The position numbers were made by a program, and so were the translations under genes. The notes under the pieces were generated by a model. The model ran no database searches and was not told where the DNA came from. It was given only the letters and a program-made list of their open reading frames with translations. A DNA stretch of 64,000 bases from Ignisphaera sp. Its GTDB lineage: Archaea > Thermoproteota > Thermoprotei_A > Sulfolobales > Ignisphaeraceae. Shown one piece after another: positions 1-9,566 of this stretch (position 1 is its first letter; each line of letters starts with the position of its first letter). The stretch is from assembly GCA_038831005.1 (NCBI GenBank), contig JAWBKZ010000002.1, forward strand, positions 62,001 to 126,000, read 5' to 3'.

Positions 1-95
1 TCATCAAAAATACTGTACCTAAATTTATTGAGGAAATCTCTGGATATCGTATAGAGCCACGTATAACTGGATACACTATTGATTTACAGCTCTAA
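1..95 (+). CDS. C-terminal end of an unidentified protein (truncated by window edge)
   Basis: An open frame runs from base 3 to a TAA at 93-95 and gives 30 residues ending in TGYTIDLQL. The fragment has normal residue composition for this genome, and no start codon is needed because the gene begins before the window. It is too short for a family assignment. The gap of about 150 bases before the helicase gene suggests a separate transcript. Confidence 0.5.
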   Translation, partial: IKNTVPKFIEEISGYRIEPRITGYTIDLQL

Positions 96-242
96 AAAAG
101 AACTAAAGAAGTTCTCCATGTATTAATACAATCTACGGGTATATGTTTTCTGTTCACCACATAATTTATTTAGTATCTAGCTACAGATAATGTGGTGCAG
201 ATATCACGAGGTAATGTATGTTAGATCTTAAGGTATAGCACT

Positions 243-1910
243 ATGGATAAGGCAATAGTATTTTATATTAGTGATTGGATAGATGAAGAGGATTTTAAAC
301 TTCTCACGAAATTCACTAAGTATCTAGGTAGAGAGGAAGGGAAATCAAGATTTCAACTTGATACAAATAAACTTTCTAGAGCAGTTAGAGAGGGTGAAGT
401 AGAGCCTAGTGATGTGCTAGATATACTGATTGATTATGATGCTGAATTCGAGACAGGATGTATAGATGATGTTAGGAAGATTGTTGAAGATTTTATGCCT
501 AAAGTGTTGGTAAAGATGCAGAATAACGAAGTGGTTTTGGTTCCAAGCACTTATCTTGGCGAGAAAATCGATGATGTTAAGAAGAAGGGGTGGATAATAT
601 ATGAGAGGTCTACGAAGATGTTCAAGCTGCTTAAACCTATGTATTTTTTTGATGTTATTGAGACACTGAAAAACAATGGTATTGTCGTTATTAATGAGAG
701 CAGTATTAGCGATAGAATTGATATACCGTTAAAGATCTCCTTCAAAGGCGAATTACGGGACTACCAGATAGAGGCTCTAGATTCATGGCGTAAGAACGGC
801 TATAGAGGTATTGTAGCACTACCTACAGGTACAGGTAAGACTATCATTGCTGTATCAGCTATAGCTGAACTTAATGTTAAGACACTTGTAGTAACTTATA
901 CCAAGGAGCAAATGTTTCAATGGGGAGAAAAGATAGCTGGTTTTACAGGTATACCTAAATCACTAATAGGATTTTTCTATAGCTCCGAGAAACGCATAGC
1001 TCCAGTAACCATTACCACGTATCAATCGGCATTTAGATACATAAAATCGCTTTCACCTTATTTCTCCTTCTTAGTTGTAGATGAAGTACATCATCTGCCT
1101 GCAGACAAATTCAGGTATATAGCTGAAAACATGTTTGCAAAATACAGACTAGGTCTTTCGGCTACAGTCATAAGGGAGGATGGAAGGCATAACGAGCTCT
1201 TCCCACTAATGGGTGGTATCGTCTACAGCAGGTCTGTTGCAGAATTAGCACAACTAGGTTATATAGCTCCCTTCACTATAGAGTCAATCAAAGTAAATCT
1301 TACACCAGAAGAAAAGAAAAAATACAAAGAGCTTATAGAGAGATATAGAAGACTGGTGGCTGGAAAAACTTTTGAAGAAATTCTTGAAGAAGCTAGAAGA
1401 GGAATACCAGAAGCCCTAGAAGCTGTAAAAATTAGAGCAGAACTAAGGATGCTTGTACATAATGCTGAAGAAAAGATTAAAACTGTTGAAGGAATAGTAT
1501 CTAAAGAACTCGAACAAGGAAGCAAAATAATAGTGTTTACACAATATGTAGAGCAAGCCAAAAAACTTGCTGAAAAACTTCAAACACACTACATAATTGG
1601 AGAACTAGATGAAACAACAAGAAGAAGAAGATTAGAAGCCTTTAAACAAGGATTACTGAGAGTACTGGTTCTAACAACAGTCGGCGATGAAGGTATAGAC
1701 ATACCTGACGCAAACGTCGGCATAATTGTAGCAGGCACATCATCAAGAAGACAGTTCATCCAAAGATTAGGCAGAATCTTAAGACCTGCACCAAACAAAC
1801 ATGCAAAACTATACGAGATAATAGTTAAGGGAACATTCGAGGAATTCGAATCTAGAAAAAGAAAAGAAGCTATCAAACTCATGTTCCAGGATCTTCTACT
1901 CAATGCTTAA
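243..1910 (+). CDS. xpb: XPB/Rad25-type DNA helicase
   Basis: Superfamily 2 DNA helicase of the archaeal XPB family, a 3'-5' translocase implicated in DNA repair and possibly promoter opening. The 555-residue length fits an archaeal XPB. Residues 1-165 form the N-terminal damage-recognition-like part. Walker A LPTGTGKT lies near 193-200 and the DEAH-type box DEVHH at about 280. The XPB hallmark RED motif follows SATVI at about 311-313. A charged helical thumb-like insert spans about 345-420, and motif VI (RQFIQRLGRILRP) closes the second RecA domain. Archaeal XPB often sits beside the nuclease Bax1; no Bax1 gene is next to it here. It appears to be a single-gene transcript. Confidence 0.93.
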   Translation: MDKAIVFYISDWIDEEDFKLLTKFTKYLGREEGKSRFQLDTNKLSRAVREGEVEPSDVLDILIDYDAEFETGCIDDVRKIVEDFMPKVLVKMQNNEVVLVPSTYLGEKIDDVKKKGWIIYERSTKMFKLLKPMYFFDVIETLKNNGIVVINESSISDRIDIPLKISFKGELRDYQIEALDSWRKNGYRGIVALPTGTGKTIIAVSAIAELNVKTLVVTYTKEQMFQWGEKIAGFTGIPKSLIGFFYSSEKRIAPVTITTYQSAFRYIKSLSPYFSFLVVDEVHHLPADKFRYIAENMFAKYRLGLSATVIREDGRHNELFPLMGGIVYSRSVAELAQLGYIAPFTIESIKVNLTPEEKKKYKELIERYRRLVAGKTFEEILEEARRGIPEALEAVKIRAELRMLVHNAEEKIKTVEGIVSKELEQGSKIIVFTQYVEQAKKLAEKLQTHYIIGELDETTRRRRLEAFKQGLLRVLVLTTVGDEGIDIPDANVGIIVAGTSSRRQFIQRLGRILRPAPNKHAKLYEIIVKGTFEEFESRKRKEAIKLMFQDLLLNA

Positions 1911-2465
1911 CATTATCACGCAAATGTTGATTTATTGGAGTTCAATAGCGCTGTAAAACTGTAAACCATGTAGACGAATTCTATAGACAAACAAAGTATC
2001 TAACGGTAGCTTGTTTCAGATGTATTTATTGATGAATATCACAACCTTTGGAACATCATACACTAACATAAGATACAATACTGAAGTAGACAAGAAAAAG
2101 ACTAAGGACTAACAGGTTTAGAACAACCCAACTAGAGATCTAAAGATCCCAGAAAGACTTACATTGCTCTAAAACCAGGAATGATGATACATCGATCCGT
2201 TGATGCACCTTCGTTTTGAGGAGGTGAGGTGGGGGTCTTAGCCTTCAAATTAGAATAGAGGGCTAAGGTAATCAAGATCTTAAACAGATCAAAATCAGCA
2301 ATATATCTATCTAGATTATTTAGAATATCGAGATGTATACTAAATAAACGTAAATGATACAGGGTTGGGATTTATTATACTTAAACTATATTTGGAGGTC
2401 TAGCGCTAGAACATTAGCGATAGTATCAGCATATTAGATATAGATACAATACCAATCCTTAATGT
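1911..2465. other. Intergenic region with one possible decayed HTH gene
   Basis: This 555-base stretch holds no intact gene. It contains a 7-bp inverted repeat (CTTAGCC at 2237-2243, GGCTAAG at 2261-2267) and the HTH-like remnant described separately at 2259-2357. The remainder looks like non-coding AT-rich sequence broken by stops in every frame. Confidence 0.4.
2259..2357 (+). pseudogene. Possible remnant of an HTH (transposase/regulator) N-terminus
   Basis: A 32-codon open frame reads ARKV-like: RAKVIKILNRSKSAIYLSR followed by LFRISRCILNKRK and a TGA at 2355-2357. The pattern of a helix, a turn and a second helix before ISR resembles the HTH of IS630-like transposases or homeodomain-like regulators. 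It has no start codon and an in-frame stop just upstream, so if real it is a fossil. The match rests on sequence pattern alone and may be chance. Confidence 0.25.
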
Positions 2466-2756
2466 TTATTTCTGTTCTTCTTTTTTGGTTTCTTGCTCAA
2501 GTTTCTTAAGTTCTTCCTCTATCTCTTTCTCTATTTCTTCAATTGGTTTAGGTGGTGGTGTTGTTGCTAATGTATATCCTATCCATCCAACAATACCAGC
2601 TAAAGCGACTACTGCAGCTATAACTATTATCTTCATAGTTATCATTGCGATCTCTTCTACTGAAAAGAACAGTAAGTATATTATAAGTAGCGATACAGCT
2701 ATCGATGCTACTAAAAGTCCTAATCCAATTATCTGATCTCTTGACATAATTAACAC
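2466..2756 (-). CDS. Small two-TM membrane protein with charged tail
   Basis: A 96-residue protein of unknown function. Two hydrophobic helices are visible at about residues 8-31 and 37-62, followed by a proline-rich TTPPPKP linker and a strongly charged Glu/Lys helix to the C-terminus. The opposite-strand frame is a shadow: only the minus strand gives this ordered membrane-plus-charged-helix layout. The probable start is the ATG at 2756 or the second Met (MSRDQ). No neighbour suggests a role. Confidence 0.6.
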   Translation of the reverse strand: MLIMSRDQIIGLGLLVASIAVSLLIIYLLFFSVEEIAMITMKIIVIAAVVALAGIVGWIGYTLATTPPPKPIEEIEKEIEEELKKLEQETKKEEQK

Positions 2757-2853
2757 CTAATCCACTTACTTAATGCATAAGATATAAAAATTTTGCTAGT
2801 GGTAATAGAGTTATCCGTATGTAGAGTCCAGGACTTAAGTATTGCTATCAATA

Positions 2854-3198
2854 TTAGGCAGCAGCTATAGTGTCTCTAAAGGTTGTCTTGAACTTATCAA
2901 TATCGTTAATAAAATCTGTGGCAAGTTCTTCCTCCAGTTCCTCTCTCCTTAACTCCTTAAGAAGAGGTCTAATTATTGTATATCTGATTAAGAAGTAGAT
3001 GTAGTTCTGATCCCTGAACTGCATCATCAGTAGTTCTCTAAATTTGTCTGGTTCATCTAGGAACAGATCTAGACAACTTCTCCTATAGACTCTTAAACAT
3101 AATGGCTCTATAGATTCATAGAGTCCAGGTGTCCTCAAAATCATCCACCTCTTTATAACTTCTTTAACTCTATATCTATTCAAAACAATAAGCACCAA
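2854..3198 (-). CDS. Conserved-looking small protein, unknown function
   Basis: A 114-residue protein, basic in the first half (VIKRWMILRTPGLYES) and with an acidic helical segment (LRREELEEELATDF) towards the end. No membrane helix or signal peptide is visible, so it is probably cytoplasmic and alpha-helical. The start could be TTG at 3198, GTG at 3195 or TTG at 3183. I do not recognise the family. It is followed by a small membrane protein gene on the same strand about 100 bases away. Confidence 0.55.
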   Translation of the reverse strand: MVLIVLNRYRVKEVIKRWMILRTPGLYESIEPLCLRVYRRSCLDLFLDEPDKFRELLMMQFRDQNYIYFLIRYTIIRPLLKELRREELEEELATDFINDIDKFKTTFRDTIAAA

Positions 3199-4059
3199 TC
3201 CAGCTCTCTACAGAACACTCTGAATTTGGTCTGATCATTATATAAATTTTTCGATTAAAAAGTACCGTAAGTTTATGATTTATCTAAATCTTTATACCAT
3301 AAATACCTCGTTATGACAAAATATGGAGTTGATTACTTTAGTTATAATGTTACTTCAAATACACTATACATATAGCTACGACTATTACTGTAGATGACTT
3401 AAGCTGTTTCTGGTATCACTTATCTCAAGAGTTGATTATATCATTAACTTTAGATAGCTTCTCTTGATTAAGTTAAGCATTAGGTTGAAATGCTTGTATT
3501 TAACTATGACCTTTCACATCGGTTCTAGAATCATTATTTAAATTCAATATTATTCAGATACAAGGTCGTTGTATATTATCTTTTATTTCTTGATAAAATC
3601 AATACAATATGTGAACATATTCTCTAAAATGGTTAAGAGATCAGAATCAACTAATTTGAGTTCTTTTAGAAGAAATATAGATAGTAGTTTTACACACTTC
3701 ACATTCTTGATAGTTTATTATCAATATGTAAAACTAGACTTATTGTTCACAAATCTAATAGGACTAGAGCATTTAGTCCTTGCATTTTGGATATAGCAGA
3801 AATTCGCGGAGTTAGAATAGAGAATGAATACAATATCGAGTATTGTTCAACAGAATAGGAGATGGTTGTTATACATTAATTTAGTTGTTCTGGATGTACT
3901 AGGAAGGCGCTATAGATGTTAAAGAGTTTTGATACTAGATAATAGAATTATTACAAGAACAAAATAGAGATATTTATCTCTAAATATAAACTAAAGATTT
4001 TCTGAAGTAATTAGCAGAACTATTAGTAGCTTAAAATAAATAGTTAAAATGGGGTCTCT
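3199..4059. other. 860-base gap with no supportable gene
   Basis: The longest open frame (3569-3796, plus, 75 codons) has an odd composition rich in Phe, Ile and Ser, no ribosome binding site and no recognisable motif, so I do not call it. A short stretch near 3792-3860 reads like decayed coding sequence but matches nothing I know. AT-rich segments before 4060 (around 3970-4050) could carry the promoter of the next gene. Confidence 0.4.
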
Positions 4060-5403
4060 ATGAATAGGGTTTTTATTGCTGAAAAATTCATCTATAGAGT
4101 TAAACACGAGAAATACGAGCCTTCGGAAGACGAGATTAAATTCATTGGATGGATCTTAGGTCAACCAACTAAGAAGCTTGATGTTGTGATCAGTAGGTAT
4201 GAACAGTTATTCAATAGATATGTAGAGAAGAGATGTACCAAGGTTGATGGTAACTCTATATGCATATATTCATGGAATCAGAAGACACCGTTTAAGGTAT
4301 TTCCACTCACTCTGCATCTCTATGGTACTGTGATACTCTTTAGCGATAATGAACCTAAAGAGGTGCTTGCTTATCCAATTCCTAAAGCCTTAAGTTACGC
4401 TAAATCACCTGGGGTACCTCAAGATGAGTATTGCGATAGACTACCTGTAGAAGTAACTAGGAGAGTTGATGGATGGCAAGTTACAGCTTATTTCAATCCG
4501 GTAATGAATAGATGGATCTTTGCTACACGGTATGTTCTTCATAACATGTATTTTGAGAGAGGCAGACTTGTTATAGAGTCTATAGACTCTATAGCTAATC
4601 CCTATGTATATGTAGCTGATAGAATAGCTCAGGAAGAGAATGTCTATAAATCTCTAGACAGATTCAGGGGATGGACCTTTACATTTGTGTTGGAAGGTCC
4701 AGAGCCAGCAATAACAAAACCTCCCTATCCGTTGGGAGAAGACTACAGAAGATACAAGCTCTATATACTGATGGCTAGAGATCCAAACGGCAGGCTCTAT
4801 ACATGGAGTGAAACATCTAGACTTATACCATATAGATCTCCAGAATATATAGAGCCTAAACCTCTAAACACGCTCTATGAAGAGGTTTTAAAAAGAGTTG
4901 AAACAAGATCATATTTTGCCTACATAGCTACAGAAGATCCAGAAAACCCCATGGTGATTGAGCTAGAATCAGAGGTTTATCCAGAAGCTATGTATGTAAA
5001 GTACCTATATGATGCGAAATCAGCAGCATTACTTATAACAGAAAACATTACAGATAAACTTATAGAAATAATTGACGATAATGCAGCTAAGGCTGTGATT
5101 AAGATGAAGAATTACATAGATGAATTTTCATCAATACTTAGCAGCATTGATATACATGATGCACATAGTTTTGCTTGGAAAATAGTTAAAGTACTTAGCG
5201 AACACAAAGAACATGTAGATATCTCGGTAGAAGAGCTTACAAAGATATTGAAGGAGAGAAATATGAAGAGAGCATTAAGAAAAGTTCTCTCAATACTTCT
5301 TGAAAACAGCTCACTAATCTCAAAAGAAACATTTGAGAATCTAGGTAACTTCATTAATAATCTGAAGAAACAAACACTATATAGACACAATATCCATGGT
5401 TAA
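4060..5403 (+). CDS. RNA-ligase-like nucleotidyltransferase fold protein lacking the catalytic lysine
   Basis: A 447-residue protein whose first 330 residues follow the order of ATP-dependent RNA ligases (Rnl1/Rnl3-like). It has a GTVILF strand and a proline-rich segment, then a motif I region (VTRRVDGWQ, about residue 130). A motif-III-like strand follows (FTFVLEGPE, about 208), then a region resembling motifs IV-V (PMVIELES...MYVKYL, about 305-325). In active enzymes motif I is KxDG or KxxG with the AMP-accepting lysine; here the position is arginine (AGA codon), with no lysine nearby. The C-terminal 110 residues are helical. Loss of adenylylation is inference; it may bind RNA or nucleotide, or use an unusual chemistry. 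A distant-homology error is possible. Confidence 0.55.
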   Translation: MNRVFIAEKFIYRVKHEKYEPSEDEIKFIGWILGQPTKKLDVVISRYEQLFNRYVEKRCTKVDGNSICIYSWNQKTPFKVFPLTLHLYGTVILFSDNEPKEVLAYPIPKALSYAKSPGVPQDEYCDRLPVEVTRRVDGWQVTAYFNPVMNRWIFATRYVLHNMYFERGRLVIESIDSIANPYVYVADRIAQEENVYKSLDRFRGWTFTFVLEGPEPAITKPPYPLGEDYRRYKLYILMARDPNGRLYTWSETSRLIPYRSPEYIEPKPLNTLYEEVLKRVETRSYFAYIATEDPENPMVIELESEVYPEAMYVKYLYDAKSAALLITENITDKLIEIIDDNAAKAVIKMKNYIDEFSSILSSIDIHDAHSFAWKIVKVLSEHKEHVDISVEELTKILKERNMKRALRKVLSILLENSSLISKETFENLGNFINNLKKQTLYRHNIHG

Positions 5404-5592
5404 ACCATAAAGATTCTATCTACTTAATGTATCTTAATGATAATCTAAATTATAGAGTTGAAAATTTGAAGCTGTCAGAGATTTGGCGATAGTCATAGAG
5501 CTCTGTTTATTGAATATGTTAGTTAATTTGCTAATCAACGACATAGCCTTTAGAAATCTTTCTAACTTTATACGATGGTACTACGTAGAAAA

Positions 5593-7128
5593 CTAAGCAC
5601 TCTCCAATACAGCTGCCTTAACTATTTTATCTTCTGAAACTTCTTTGCGTTCGAATTGAGCTACAATAGTACCTCTCTTCATTACAAGAACTCTATCACA
5701 CATATTTGTTATCTCTGGAAGTTCTGATGATATTAACACTATTCCTTTTCCCTCTTTAGCCAATTCCACAATGAGTTTTCTAATCTCTACTTTAGTTCCT
5801 ACATCTATACCATGTGTTGGCTCATCAAGTATCAATACTTTTGCATTTGATGCCAATAGTTTAGCTAATGCAACCTTTTGTCTATTACCACCGCTCAAGA
5901 ACATTGCTCTTCTGAAGGGATCTCGCGGAGTTATCTTCAGTTTCTCGATATAGTTATGTGCTATCTCTAGTTCTTCAGATAACTTTATTGGCGATATTAA
6001 CCCAATCTCTACACGTTTCATTTTATTTATTATTGGAAGAGTTATGTTATCTTTTGCCGACATTAGGTACACTAGAGAAAGCCTCCAGTCTTCGGGGAGA
6101 TATGCTAAACCATACCTAAATGCATCAGAAGGCTTATTTATTTCTACTCTTCTACCATCTATATAAATCTCTCCTTCACTTCTGGGCCTATAGCCCAGTA
6201 ACGTCAATATCATTTCACTTCTACCAGAACCAACAATTCCATAAATTCCTAAAATTTCTCCTTTTCGAACAGTAAAAGACACATTCTTTATGAAGCCATA
6301 GCTATCTGACAAGTTTTTAACCTCTAGAATTGAAGGACCTATACTTATCTCTTCTTTTGGGAAGAATTCCTTTATTTCTCTAGCTATCATAGCTCTTATA
6401 ATCTCATTCAAATTGAATGAATCTCTAGTGAATTCTGCAACTATATGGCCATCTCTCATAACATATATTCGATCTGCTACTTTCATGACCTCCTCTATTT
6501 TATGACTAACGAATATCATAGATATGCCTACGTTCTTCAGTTTAACCATGATGTTCAGAAGTTTTTCAACTTCAACAGGTCCTAGAGCTGATGTAGGTTC
6601 ATCAAAAGCTATGAGTTTTGCATTAAAGTGAAGAGCTCTAGCTATTAGAACCATTTGAGCTATAGCGGCACCTATATCTTTTCCCTTGATCTTAGGATCT
6701 ATATCGATACCAAGTTCGTTAAGCAATCTTTTTGCGACATCAACTTCTGTAGAGCTTCTCTTTAATGAAAACATTCTTTTTTTCTCCATACCCAAGAATA
6801 TGTTATCGTATATAGATAGATTTCGAGCCAAAACTATATCTTGTGGTACATACATAATTCCATGTTCCAAGGCTTCATGAGGCGAACGAAATTCAACTTC
6901 TCGACCAAGCCAAAAAATTGTGCCATCGTCTTTTCTGAGAACTCCGCTAATACATTTGAGTAATGTAGATTTTCCTGCACCATTTTCACCAACAAGACCA
7001 ACTATTTCGCCTCTAAAAACCTCTATCGAGACACCCTTTACTGCTACAACACCTGGAAATCGCTTGTAGATGTTCTTGGCTACAAGTATTGGTGAAGAAT
7101 ATTTCGCATTCTCTAGCTGTTTTTCCAT
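5593..7128 (-). CDS. Sugar-type ABC transporter ATPase (two nucleotide-binding domains)
   Basis: Cytoplasmic ATPase subunit of an RbsA/MglA-type importer with two ABC domains. The first Walker A is GENGAGKST; the second domain has the family's typical degenerate GIVGSGRSE. The second signature is canonical (LSGGNRQKVALAK) with DEPTHGIDVG after it. The first signature region (GAAIAQMVLIARAL) is non-canonical. I place the start at the ATG at 7128: a minus-strand TATA box at 7155-7169 predicts transcription from about 7136. A longer frame opens with TTG at 7146. It is divergent from the permease and binding-protein genes and surely works with them. The substrate cannot be read from the sequence; ribose, nucleosides or another sugar are possible. 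Confidence 0.92.
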   Translation of the reverse strand: MEKQLENAKYSSPILVAKNIYKRFPGVVAVKGVSIEVFRGEIVGLVGENGAGKSTLLKCISGVLRKDDGTIFWLGREVEFRSPHEALEHGIMYVPQDIVLARNLSIYDNIFLGMEKKRMFSLKRSSTEVDVAKRLLNELGIDIDPKIKGKDIGAAIAQMVLIARALHFNAKLIAFDEPTSALGPVEVEKLLNIMVKLKNVGISMIFVSHKIEEVMKVADRIYVMRDGHIVAEFTRDSFNLNEIIRAMIAREIKEFFPKEEISIGPSILEVKNLSDSYGFIKNVSFTVRKGEILGIYGIVGSGRSEMILTLLGYRPRSEGEIYIDGRRVEINKPSDAFRYGLAYLPEDWRLSLVYLMSAKDNITLPIINKMKRVEIGLISPIKLSEELEIAHNYIEKLKITPRDPFRRAMFLSGGNRQKVALAKLLASNAKVLILDEPTHGIDVGTKVEIRKLIVELAKEGKGIVLISSELPEITNMCDRVLVMKRGTIVAQFERKEVSEDKIVKAAVLESA

Positions 7129-7154
7129 ATCTTTACCCAGTTTCAACTCATTTC

Positions 7155-7180
7155 GATAAATATATAAAAACTTATATATA
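7155..7180. promoter_or_regulatory. Back-to-back TATA boxes between divergent transporter genes
   Basis: Two TATA-like elements face opposite ways: a minus-strand one at 7155-7169 for the ATPase gene and CTTATATATA at 7171-7180 for the permease. Their spacing to 7128 and 7212 fits short-leader transcripts. The closeness means a single bound regulator could silence both arms of the transporter; no operator palindrome is evident. Confidence 0.6.
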
Positions 7181-7211
7181 AATCCTATGTATAATGATGG
7201 TAGGGATTTTC

Positions 7212-8183
7212 ATGAGCATAAAGTTTGATGAATTGATCAAAGGCCGCGTACCTATATTCAATATCGTTATAGCGATAGCCGTAATATCCATAATCACTGG
7301 TATAGTTAATCCCAGGTTTTGGAGTATAGAGAATTGGCAAGTTCTTCTAACATGGTTTCTAGGATTAAGTGTTTTAGCCATGGGAGAATCTATGGTACTT
7401 ATTTCTGGCAGTATAGATCTTTCAGTAGGCTCTATTGCATCAGCAGCATCAATGATACTAGCACTATTTATAACAAGAGTCCCAGGAAGCACATTAACGG
7501 TAATAATTTTAGGTATAATAGTCACGATACTTATTTGTGCTCTTATAGGACTTTTTCATGGAGCTGTAGTAAGCTTCTTTTCACCACCATTGCCTCAAAT
7601 AATGCCTGCATTCATTATAACCCTAGCTAGCTTAATATTCTGGGGAGGATTTGCTAGTGCAATTACTCTGGGATGGCCAATAGTTCTTCACGAATATAGA
7701 GAACTATCACTTATTGCACAACCGTTGATGTTAGCCCTTATTCTCATTATTGTTGGAAGCATAACTATATTCATTCAGAGATATACAATAGTTGGTAGAT
7801 ATCTTTATGCTATTGGTGGCAATATAGATGTTGCTAGATTGAGTGGTGTTCCAATCAACAAGGCACGTCTATTTGCGTATTCTTATAGCAGTATATGTGC
7901 TGCTATAGCTGGAGTAATATTTACAGCATTAATGATGACTGGTTACCCAGGTGTTGGAAAAGGTCAAGAATTGTATGCTATAGCTTCTAATGCCATTGGT
8001 GGTGTAAGTCTAGCAGGAGGTGAAGGAATAGCTCTAGGTTCTGTTATAGGTGCTTTCTTGGTAACACTAATAAGGAATGCCTTAGTTCTTACAGGAGTAT
8101 CTCCATACTGGTATGACTCCATAACGGGCGTGATTCTAGCTATTGCTGTGGCAATAGACCTTTACAGAAGAAAAGGTAGATAA
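7212..8183 (+). CDS. Sugar-type ABC transporter permease (RbsC-like)
   Basis: Integral membrane permease of the BPD_transp_2 family (RbsC/XylH type), with about eight to ten hydrophobic helices. It shows the family landmark ISGSIDLSVGS near residue 70, a GVPINKARLFAYS cytoplasmic loop, and GGVSLAGGEG near residue 265. That last motif is the coupling segment found in this family. The open frame begins at 7194, but the TATA box predicts transcription from about 7201, so the ATG at 7212 (MSIKFDEL) is preferred. It lies 83 bases before the binding protein, probably on the same transcript. Confidence 0.9.
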   Translation: MSIKFDELIKGRVPIFNIVIAIAVISIITGIVNPRFWSIENWQVLLTWFLGLSVLAMGESMVLISGSIDLSVGSIASAASMILALFITRVPGSTLTVIILGIIVTILICALIGLFHGAVVSFFSPPLPQIMPAFIITLASLIFWGGFASAITLGWPIVLHEYRELSLIAQPLMLALILIIVGSITIFIQRYTIVGRYLYAIGGNIDVARLSGVPINKARLFAYSYSSICAAIAGVIFTALMMTGYPGVGKGQELYAIASNAIGGVSLAGGEGIALGSVIGAFLVTLIRNALVLTGVSPYWYDSITGVILAIAVAIDLYRRKGR

Positions 8184-8266
8184 ACCTAGGTTTACCGTTT
8201 GTAGATTATTTAAATATTCATGAAAATTTTTATCTACGAGAACAATATATATACTTGAGGTAGGGT

Positions 8267-9406
8267 GTGGATATGAAAGCTATGTCTAAAACTCTTGCTT
8301 ACGTAATTATAACCGTCGTCATTATAGCTATAGTTGGTGGAATTATTGCTTGGATGTACATAAGACCTCAAGTTGCTAAGAAACCTGTATTCGTTGTTAT
8401 AGGCAAATCAGTACATCCTTACTGGAGCGTTGTTGAGGCTGGTGTTAAGAAGGCTGGTGAAGAACTAGGGGTAGAGGCTATATTTTGGGTTCCTTCAAAA
8501 GAAGATGTACCAGCCCAATTAAGTACAATGGATTCTTACGTAGCTCAGAAAGTTGCCGGAATAGCTATAGCTCCTTCTGATCCTGGTGCAGCCACTCCCT
8601 ACATAAATAAAGCTCTACAGCAAGGTATACCTGTTATTACCATAGATACTGATGCTCCTCAAAGTAATAGGCTTGTGTATCTAGGTACTGGTAACTGGAG
8701 AGCAGGATATCTTGCTGGTCTAGTTGCTTGGCAATTTGCTAAAGAAAAAGGATACATAAGACCTGGCGCAACTCTAAAAATAGCTATGCTTACGGGCTCT
8801 CTTACAGCTATGAACTCACTAGAACGAATGGATGGCTTTAAGAAAGCCATAGAGGAATGTTCACAAAAAGATCCCGATATAAGAGGCAACATAAACTTGA
8901 TATGGCTAGGTCCATACAATGATCAAGAAGATCCCGTCCAAGCACTAAGTCTAGCGTTATCGGTTCTTCAAAGTCACCCCGATCTCCATATAGCTTTCGG
9001 TGTCTATGCATACGATGGTCCAGCATGGGCTAAAGCACTAAATCAGGCAGGTATATCCCCAGGAAAGGTTGTATTGATAGAGTTTGATGTTACATCAGAT
9101 AATGTACCACCACTCATAGAAGGTTATGCTCTAGCTACAGTGGGTCAGAGACAATACTTCATGGGATATTATGGAGTTAAACTACTATACAATATGACTA
9201 AAATGGGTATAGATAATGCAATAAAGCAATTGATACCTAATTACCCATCAAACAGAATATACGATACAGGGGTCGATATAGTTTCAACAAGAAGTATAAA
9301 GTTTGTAGCACCCACAGGAGATGAAGTAGTAGTCATGTCTCTTGATGAGTACAAAACACTTGCCCAAAGCTTAGGCATAGATCCAGCACTACTTGGATTA
9401 AGTTAG
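8267..9406 (+). CDS. Membrane-anchored sugar-binding protein of the ABC importer
   Basis: A periplasmic-binding-protein-like (RbsB type, Peripla_BP_4) solute receptor of 379 residues. Residues 9-31 form a hydrophobic anchor with no obvious lipobox, so the protein is likely tethered outside the membrane by its N-terminus. The mature part begins PVFVVIGKSVHPYW and includes AGIAIAPSDPGAATPYI and PVITIDTDAP, typical of the two-lobed sugar receptors. GAGGT at 8257-8261 is well spaced for GTG at 8267; ATG at 8273 is an alternative. It is encoded directly after the permease. Confidence 0.9.
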   Translation: MDMKAMSKTLAYVIITVVIIAIVGGIIAWMYIRPQVAKKPVFVVIGKSVHPYWSVVEAGVKKAGEELGVEAIFWVPSKEDVPAQLSTMDSYVAQKVAGIAIAPSDPGAATPYINKALQQGIPVITIDTDAPQSNRLVYLGTGNWRAGYLAGLVAWQFAKEKGYIRPGATLKIAMLTGSLTAMNSLERMDGFKKAIEECSQKDPDIRGNINLIWLGPYNDQEDPVQALSLALSVLQSHPDLHIAFGVYAYDGPAWAKALNQAGISPGKVVLIEFDVTSDNVPPLIEGYALATVGQRQYFMGYYGVKLLYNMTKMGIDNAIKQLIPNYPSNRIYDTGVDIVSTRSIKFVAPTGDEVVVMSLDEYKTLAQSLGIDPALLGLS

Positions 9407-9566
9407 CCGAGAAGTATAGCCAGGGAATTGAACATAAATTATCATTTTTTACCTGCATCAATATTCTGTACAATTTGCTTAACATTGATAATCTTTGATC
9501 AAATTCTTAATTTTGTTTAGCTTTTTATAAGGTATAGGCTAAAATACATGACATAGGGTTGTAACA

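Noticed and set aside
3569-3796. 75-codon plus-strand open frame in the gap before the RNA-ligase-like gene
   Set aside because: Skewed composition, no ribosome binding site and no recognisable motif.
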